Shown here: piece after piece, positions 6,787 through 8,844 of the stretch
How the letters are laid out: every line of letters begins with the position of its first letter
How positions within the stretch are numbered: the stretch's first letter is position 1
Source: Dokdonella_A sp039926025
GTDB lineage: Bacteria; Pseudomonadota; Gammaproteobacteria; Xanthomonadales; Rhodanobacteraceae
Direction of reading: 5' to 3'
DNA length: 8,844 nucleotides
NCBI GenBank assembly: GCA_039926025.1
Contig: JBDSXV010000192.1
Coordinates: forward strand, 1 to 8,844
The notes under the pieces: generated by a model
Database searches by the model: none
What the model was told of the DNA's origin: nothing
The model's input: the letters and a program-made list of their open reading frames with translations, nothing else
Translations under genes and position numbers: made by a program

Positions 6787-7971
6787 TCAATGCGCTGCCG
6801 CTGCAGGGGTTGAAGCCGGTGCGCTGCGCGGTCGCCAGAAATCGCGCTGGATGATTTCCACCAGCGCTGCCGTAAAGCGCTGCGCGTCGGCTGCCGCCAG
6901 GTGCGACCACTCCGGTTGCTCCAGTCCCTGCAATGAAGGGTAATCCTGGAAATGGATGCCGGGTACGCCCGTGCGTTGGAGCAGCGCATCCCAGGTGGTC
7001 GCGCGCGGAAACACGTGGTCCTCGAACTCCAGATATGGCCCCGTACTCGGCGGACGCACGAACAGCATCTGCACGCCGCGCGCGCGCAGCTTGGCCACGG
7101 CGTCGACCGCACGCTGCAGCTGCTGGTCGATCAGCCTCTGCACCTTTTCTGGCGTATCCATGGTCGGCGGCGGCGGCCCATGCAGGGTTTCCAGCCAGAT
7201 GCTGCGGGCCAACTCGCGATACGCCGGATCGGTTTCCAGCTTGCTCCATATATGGGTGTTGCGATCCGCATCCGATACGCGCAATTCGCGCACGGGGCTC
7301 TTCCGGCTCATGCCTGGGCGCAGCGGCCAGTCCTGCCGGCGAATCACGGCCGCCAGCGCGAAATCGAAACCATCGAATGCGAGGTAGGGCTCCAGCAGAT
7401 GCATCGACAACCAGTTGCCGATGCGCTGCGACGGACTCTGCTTGTGATAGAACGGCACGACGTTGCCGCGGTAAGAGAAGCCGCTGAAGAACATTTGCGG
7501 GGCCACGCCGATCAGCAGGTGGCCGGTGAAGTTCGGATCAGCCGCAAGGTCCTCCAGCACAGGCACCGACGTGGTGCCTTCGATGGCAAGCTGGATGGGA
7601 CGCTCGCTCGTCAATTTTTCCCATAGCGGCAACTGCACATCGAATAACACGCGTGAGGAGCCGATCAGCACAGTCTTGCCGCCCTCGCCTTCATCGATGC
7701 GCCGGCGTTGCATTGCCCATTCGCCATCGCTGTTGCGGTAAGTCGGCAACGCGCCGAAATCGCGCCAATGCCATTCCCACGCAGCGAGCAGCGCAACGGC
7801 AAGCAGCACAGTGCCGATCCAGATCGCGCCCCACGGCTGCTGCGGAATATCACGCACCGGCACCGGTTGCGCCACGCCAGGACGATCGGACGCAGTCAGG
7901 CGCGTGCGCGAAGCTATCGCCGGCGCCAGCTCAGAAGTGGAAATATCAGAACTGGAAATAGATGAAGGCAT
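6787..7971 (-). CDS. Membrane-anchored SGNH-like protein, partner of the MBOAT acyltransferase (394 aa)
   Basis: A probable periplasm-facing acyl-transfer or esterase-like protein related to the SGNH/AlgJ-AlgX type proteins that accompany MBOAT acyltransferases. An N-terminal cytoplasmic segment of about 47 residues is followed by one membrane helix (about 48-66, rich in Leu, Ala and Val) and a soluble domain. The block-I motif is LIGSSR (102-107; likely nucleophile S105). The C-terminal block PEWSHLAAADAQRFT (353-367) supplies H357, with Glu rather than the usual Asp three residues before it. FVRPPSTGPYLEFE (304-317) is a further conserved-looking block. The tail after 380 is Ala/Pro-rich. 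The start overlaps the MBOAT gene by 26 bp, and AGGGGA lies six bases before the ATG, so the two are translationally coupled. The acetylated substrate cannot be told from sequence. Confidence 0.82.
   Translation of the reverse strand: MPSSISSSDISTSELAPAIASRTRLTASDRPGVAQPVPVRDIPQQPWGAIWIGTVLLAVALLAAWEWHWRDFGALPTYRNSDGEWAMQRRRIDEGEGGKTVLIGSSRVLFDVQLPLWEKLTSERPIQLAIEGTTSVPVLEDLAADPNFTGHLLIGVAPQMFFSGFSYRGNVVPFYHKQSPSQRIGNWLSMHLLEPYLAFDGFDFALAAVIRRQDWPLRPGMSRKSPVRELRVSDADRNTHIWSKLETDPAYRELARSIWLETLHGPPPPTMDTPEKVQRLIDQQLQRAVDAVAKLRARGVQMLFVRPPSTGPYLEFEDHVFPRATTWDALLQRTGVPGIHFQDYPSLQGLEQPEWSHLAAADAQRFTAALVEIIQRDFWRPRSAPASTPAAAAH
7931..7960 (-). repeat. 15-bp tandem duplication over the MBOAT stop codon and SGNH 5' end
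   Basis: On the minus strand TATTTCCAGTTCTGA (7960-7946) is followed directly by TATTTCCACTTCTGA (7945-7931), one mismatch in fifteen. The first copy encodes the last four residues and stop of the MBOAT protein (YFQF-stop). The second copy repeats that stop downstream. In the SGNH frame the two copies encode ISSSD and ISTSE. The unit length is a multiple of three, so the duplication leaves both reading frames intact. Confidence 0.8.
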
Positions 7972-8844
7972 TGCCCGTCCCCTGCGCGACTACGATCAAG
8001 AACAGCATCACCGCCCACGTCACCGACAGCACGGGCGCAGGCACACGCGCGATCGCCGATTCCAGCGTTCGCTCGCGCATCAGCCAATGTGCCGCCACGA
8101 TGCCGGTGACGATAGCGAGCACCGGCACCAGATGCTCGGTCGGCAGGATCGGCTTCGCGTCCGCGTTGAGTCCGGCCATGCCGTTCAACACCCGCCACGC
8201 GCCGCCGAACGTTTTCGATCGAAAGAAAACCCAGGTCACGTTGATCAGGGTGTAGGTCAGCAAGCCGAGGCTAAACAACGCGAGCGTGCCGGGTCGATAG
8301 TTCGGGAAACGCCCGCGCAGCACGCGCTCGGCAGACAGGTAAAGCCCGTGCAGGCCGCCCCACACCACGAAGGTCCAGCTCGCGCCGTGCCACAGACCGC
8401 CGAGCAGCATCGTTCCCATCAGCGCGAGATAGGTGCGCGCAGGGCCATGACGGTTGCCGCCGAGGGGAATGTAGAGATAGTCACGCAGCCACGCGGACAG
8501 CGTGATGTGCCAGCGTCGCCAGAAATCGGAGACGCCAATCGCTGCGTAAGGAAACCGGAAGTTGTCCGGCATCGCGAAGCCCAGACACATCGCCGCGCCA
8601 ATGGCGGTGGTCGAGTAACCCGCAAAGTCGCAGAAAATCTGTCCACTGAAAGCGAGCGTGCCGGCCCACGCGTCGAGCAGGCCAGGCGTCTTGTCGCCGT
8701 CGTAAACCAGCTCTGCTGCGCGCGCGAGGAAGCTGTCGGCAAGCACGATTTTCTGGAACAGACCCAGCGTCATCAACACGAGACCGAAGCGCAACTGGTC
8801 CGCCGTCGCGCGGCGTGGCGTCTCGAACTGGGGCACCAGTTCGG
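7946..8844 (-). CDS. MBOAT family O-acyltransferase, AlgI-like (C-terminal ~298 aa, 5' end outside the window)
   Basis: A multi-pass inner-membrane acyltransferase that passes acyl (usually acetyl) groups across the membrane to an exported polysaccharide or other envelope substrate, as AlgI does for alginate. Residue numbers here count the GTG-encoded Val at 8836 as 1. Conserved AlgI-type blocks are FCDFAGYSTTAIG (68-80), DFWRRWHITLSAWLRDYLYI (104-123), IPLGGNR (123-129) and GGLWHGASWTFVVWGGLHG (146-164), where H150 matches the catalytic His. Hydrophobic segments follow near 186-205, 237-251 and 269-284. The gene is truncated: the frame stays open to 8844 with codons for E-L before that Val, and the family normally has about 150-200 more N-terminal residues. 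The downstream SGNH gene overlaps it by 26 bp, forming one operon. Confidence 0.93.
   Translation of the reverse strand, partial: ELVPQFETPRRATADQLRFGLVLMTLGLFQKIVLADSFLARAAELVYDGDKTPGLLDAWAGTLAFSGQIFCDFAGYSTTAIGAAMCLGFAMPDNFRFPYAAIGVSDFWRRWHITLSAWLRDYLYIPLGGNRHGPARTYLALMGTMLLGGLWHGASWTFVVWGGLHGLYLSAERVLRGRFPNYRPGTLALFSLGLLTYTLINVTWVFFRSKTFGGAWRVLNGMAGLNADAKPILPTEHLVPVLAIVTGIVAAHWLMRERTLESAIARVPAPVLSVTWAVMLFLIVVAQGTGNAFIYFQF
7978..7983 (-). promoter_or_regulatory. Ribosome binding site of the SGNH gene inside the MBOAT coding region
   Basis: On the minus strand AGGGGA lies six bases before the ATG at 7971, within the last codons of the MBOAT gene. This supports the chosen start and independent re-initiation by ribosomes finishing the MBOAT frame. 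Confidence 0.5.

Noticed and set aside
6952..7626. 224-codon plus-strand frame opposite the SGNH gene
   Set aside because: The minus strand has a membrane helix, GSSR and SHL motifs and coupling to MBOAT; the plus frame has none.
8834..8836. GTG at 8836 as the MBOAT start codon
   Set aside because: The frame continues to the window edge (codons for E-L precede it), and an AlgI-type protein needs many more N-terminal membrane segments; this is an internal Val.

Overview
This is a GC-rich bacterial window. Its gene content and a REP-type repeat at the left edge suggest a gammaproteobacterium of the Xanthomonadales (Xanthomonadaceae or Rhodanobacteraceae type). That placement is inferred from family resemblance and repeat style, not from a marker gene. 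Most of the window is ordinary, well-packed chromosome. I see no CRISPR array, insertion sequence, phage gene, tRNA or rRNA, and no recognisable defence cassette.

Layout from left to right. Positions 1-130 hold a REP-like double hairpin followed by a decaying 16-bp tandem array. On the minus strand come a RIO-type serine protein kinase (164-1027) with its own TATAAT box, a 361-bp non-coding gap (1028-1388), and a large REC-GAF-GGDEF-EAL cyclic-di-GMP protein (1389-3875). In the last of these the GGDEF motif is degenerate while the EAL site is intact. A 561-bp divergent intergenic region (3876-4436) follows, with one weak small-ORF candidate. On the plus strand come dbpA (4437-5810), a DEAD-box RNA helicase of 50S ribosome assembly, and a DUF1415 protein (5813-6403) that starts just after the dbpA stop and probably shares its transcript. 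Next is a 34-codon lysine-rich small gene (6522-6626) with its own promoter-like sequence and a strong Shine-Dalgarno site. A short hairpin-rich convergent gap separates it from a minus-strand pair. That pair is an MBOAT membrane O-acyltransferase (7946-8844, cut by the window edge) and, overlapping its 3' end, a membrane-anchored SGNH-like protein (6787-7971).

How the genes relate. The MBOAT and SGNH proteins form the familiar two-part machine for O-acetylating an exported polysaccharide or other envelope substrate. The EAL protein probably lowers c-di-GMP, which often controls exopolysaccharide and biofilm. The two lie about 3 kb apart on either side of dbpA, so a functional link is only speculation. 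DbpA and RIO kinase both belong to RNA or ribosome biology by family, but they are not in one operon.

The points most worth a second look are the small lysine-rich gene, the altered receiver and GGDEF sites of the c-di-GMP protein, the REP-derived tandem array, and a 15-bp tandem duplication lying across the MBOAT stop and the SGNH start region.
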